This document shows, piece after piece, positions 6,724 through 7,144 of a DNA stretch of 7,144 bases (positions are counted from its first letter, which is position 1; every line of letters begins with the position of its first letter). The notes beneath the pieces were generated by a model. The model saw only the letters and a list, made by a program, of their open reading frames with translations. It made no database searches and had not been told where the DNA came from. This stretch comes from JAKLFA01 sp964450385. Its GTDB lineage: Bacteria; Omnitrophota; Gorgyraeia; Zapsychrales; JANLHA01. The DNA lies in NCBI GenBank assembly GCA_964450385.1, contig CAYVEC010000041.1, positions 1-7,144 on the forward strand. Direction: 5' to 3'. Both the position numbers and the translations under genes were made by a program.

Positions 6724-6797
6724 GCGCCTGTGGCTCAATTGGATAGAGCATCTGTCTACGGAACAGAAGGTTGGAGGTTCGAGTCCCCCCAGGCGCG
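6724..6797 (+). tRNA. tRNA-Arg(ACG)
   Basis: A 74-base tRNA folds well. The acceptor stem GCGCCTG (6724-6730) pairs perfectly with CAGGCGC (6790-6796), and the discriminator is G6797. The D stem is GCTC/GAGC with loop AATTGGATA. The anticodon stem is TCTGT/ACAGA, and its loop CTACGGA carries anticodon ACG at 6758-6760. The first base would be changed to inosine by the tRNA adenosine deaminase to read CGU, CGC and CGA. The T arm is GGAGG, loop TTCGAGT, CCCCC, which leaves an A6775-C6787 mismatch in the middle of the stem. CCA is not encoded; a run of eight Ts follows directly. Confidence 0.96.
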
Positions 6798-6805
6798 TTT
6801 TTTTT
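6798..6805 (+). terminator. T8 run directly after tRNA-Arg, possible weak terminator
   Basis: Eight Ts begin right after the discriminator base, so the GC-rich tRNA acceptor stem could serve as the terminator stem. No separate hairpin is present. Since the next gene starts at 6813 with no visible promoter between, read-through must occur at least some of the time unless that gene starts further downstream. Confidence 0.35.
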
Positions 6806-6812
6806 ATCCCCT

Positions 6813-7144
6813 ATGACGGCAGAGCGCAGACAACGACAATCCCCTCGACCTCAGAAAAGATCCCCGCGTTCGACGGATCAGGCGCTTTCTGAGCCGGCTT
6901 TTTTAATAAGTTTGTTTCAATATCTTGCGGATGAGCTCCTCGTCGTCGACGAGGAAGGCCGCATCGTGTATGTCAATGACGCGGTGGTGAAGGGGCTTGG
7001 ATATCCGCGGCAGACGCTCATGTCGAGCCGCATCACGCGTTTCTTTCGTGAGAAGATCACGGTCGCCGACTGGCAGAGGGAACATCTCCAGTATCTCAAA
7101 AAACGCCGTGAGCCGGCGAGCTGGCAGATCGAGCGGAAGTGCCG
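6813..7144 (+). CDS. PAS-domain sensor protein, 3' end beyond the window
   Basis: From ATG 6813 the frame stays open to the last base, giving 110 complete codons. Residues 1-30 are rich in Arg, Gln, Pro and Ser (MTAERRQRQSPRPQKRSPRS) and look unstructured. Residues about 33-110 are a PAS domain: LFQYLADELLVVDEEGRIVY, VNDAVVKGLGYPRQTLM, then an amphipathic stretch leading to ASWQIERK. There is no signal peptide or membrane segment so far, so sensing is probably cytoplasmic. The output domain (histidine kinase, GGDEF or other) is not in the window. No Shine-Dalgarno site precedes ATG 6813, which lies 15 bases after the tRNA; TTG 6912, just before the PAS domain, is an alternative start with weak AATAAG upstream. 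I am confident of the PAS domain, less so of the start. Confidence 0.85.
   Translation, partial: MTAERRQRQSPRPQKRSPRSTDQALSEPAFLISLFQYLADELLVVDEEGRIVYVNDAVVKGLGYPRQTLMSSRITRFFREKITVADWQREHLQYLKKRREPASWQIERKC

Noticed and set aside
6712..6740. TTGACA at 6712-6717 as a promoter for tRNA-Arg
   Set aside because: Its -10 would fall inside the mature tRNA, so it cannot drive a complete tRNA transcript.
6880..6904. AGCCGGCT followed by a T run, as a terminator
   Set aside because: The palindrome has no loop to form a hairpin and it lies inside the open PAS-protein frame, where the T run encodes Phe-Leu.
1..7144. Mobile element, defence island or CRISPR array
   Set aside because: No transposase, integrase, direct-repeat array or nuclease gene is visible. 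The tRNAs have no duplicated 3' ends in the window that would mark an integrated element.

Overview
The window reads as ordinary chromosomal DNA of a Gram-negative-type bacterium, and every protein gene lies on the + strand. By eye the GC content is in the mid-50s percent. Coding density is high, spacers are short, and there are no transposases, phage genes, CRISPR repeats or rRNA. The mix of genes (a YihY-type membrane protein with a C-terminal winged helix, a fused M16 peptidase, a CpaF-type ATPase with an archaeal-looking tail) and the frequent lack of Shine-Dalgarno sites fit an uncultivated lineage such as Candidatus Omnitrophota. That placement is an impression from protein style, not a measured result.

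Layout. Positions 1-1307 hold the 3' part of a YihY/UPF0761 family membrane protein whose real start lies upstream of the window. Fourteen bases later a 93-residue protein with two membrane helices follows (1322-1603) behind a very strong ribosome binding site. A tRNA-Ser(GGA) at 1673-1760 has its own good promoter and is followed by a clear intrinsic terminator (1778-1813). An AT-rich spacer with a possible promoter and a compound inverted repeat then leads into a two-gene unit. The first gene is a 182-residue soluble protein of unknown function (1989-2537). The second overlaps it by 23 bases and is an exported two-subunit-in-one M16 zinc peptidase (2515-5211). After 35 bases comes a CpaF/TadA-like secretion ATPase (5247-6644). 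A tRNA-Arg(ACG) lies at 6724-6797. Only 15 bases after it a new gene with a PAS sensor domain begins and runs off the window (6813-7144).

How they fit together. The unknown protein and the peptidase are almost certainly co-transcribed and probably translationally coupled, and the ATPase may belong to the same transcript. The ATPase would power a type IV pilus-like or type II-like secretion machine, but no partner genes (membrane platform protein, pilin, prepilin peptidase) are visible here. The YihY protein and the small membrane protein form a separate short operon end. The tRNAs act as punctuation between units.

Nothing in the window amounts to a clear new defence, mobile or regulatory system. 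The points most worth a second look are the unknown protein coupled to the peptidase and the inverted repeat in front of it, the archaeal-type tail of the ATPase, the division of active-site parts between the two halves of the peptidase, an A-C mismatch in the tRNA-Arg T stem, and a strong excess of GATC sites including three copies of GCGATCGC.
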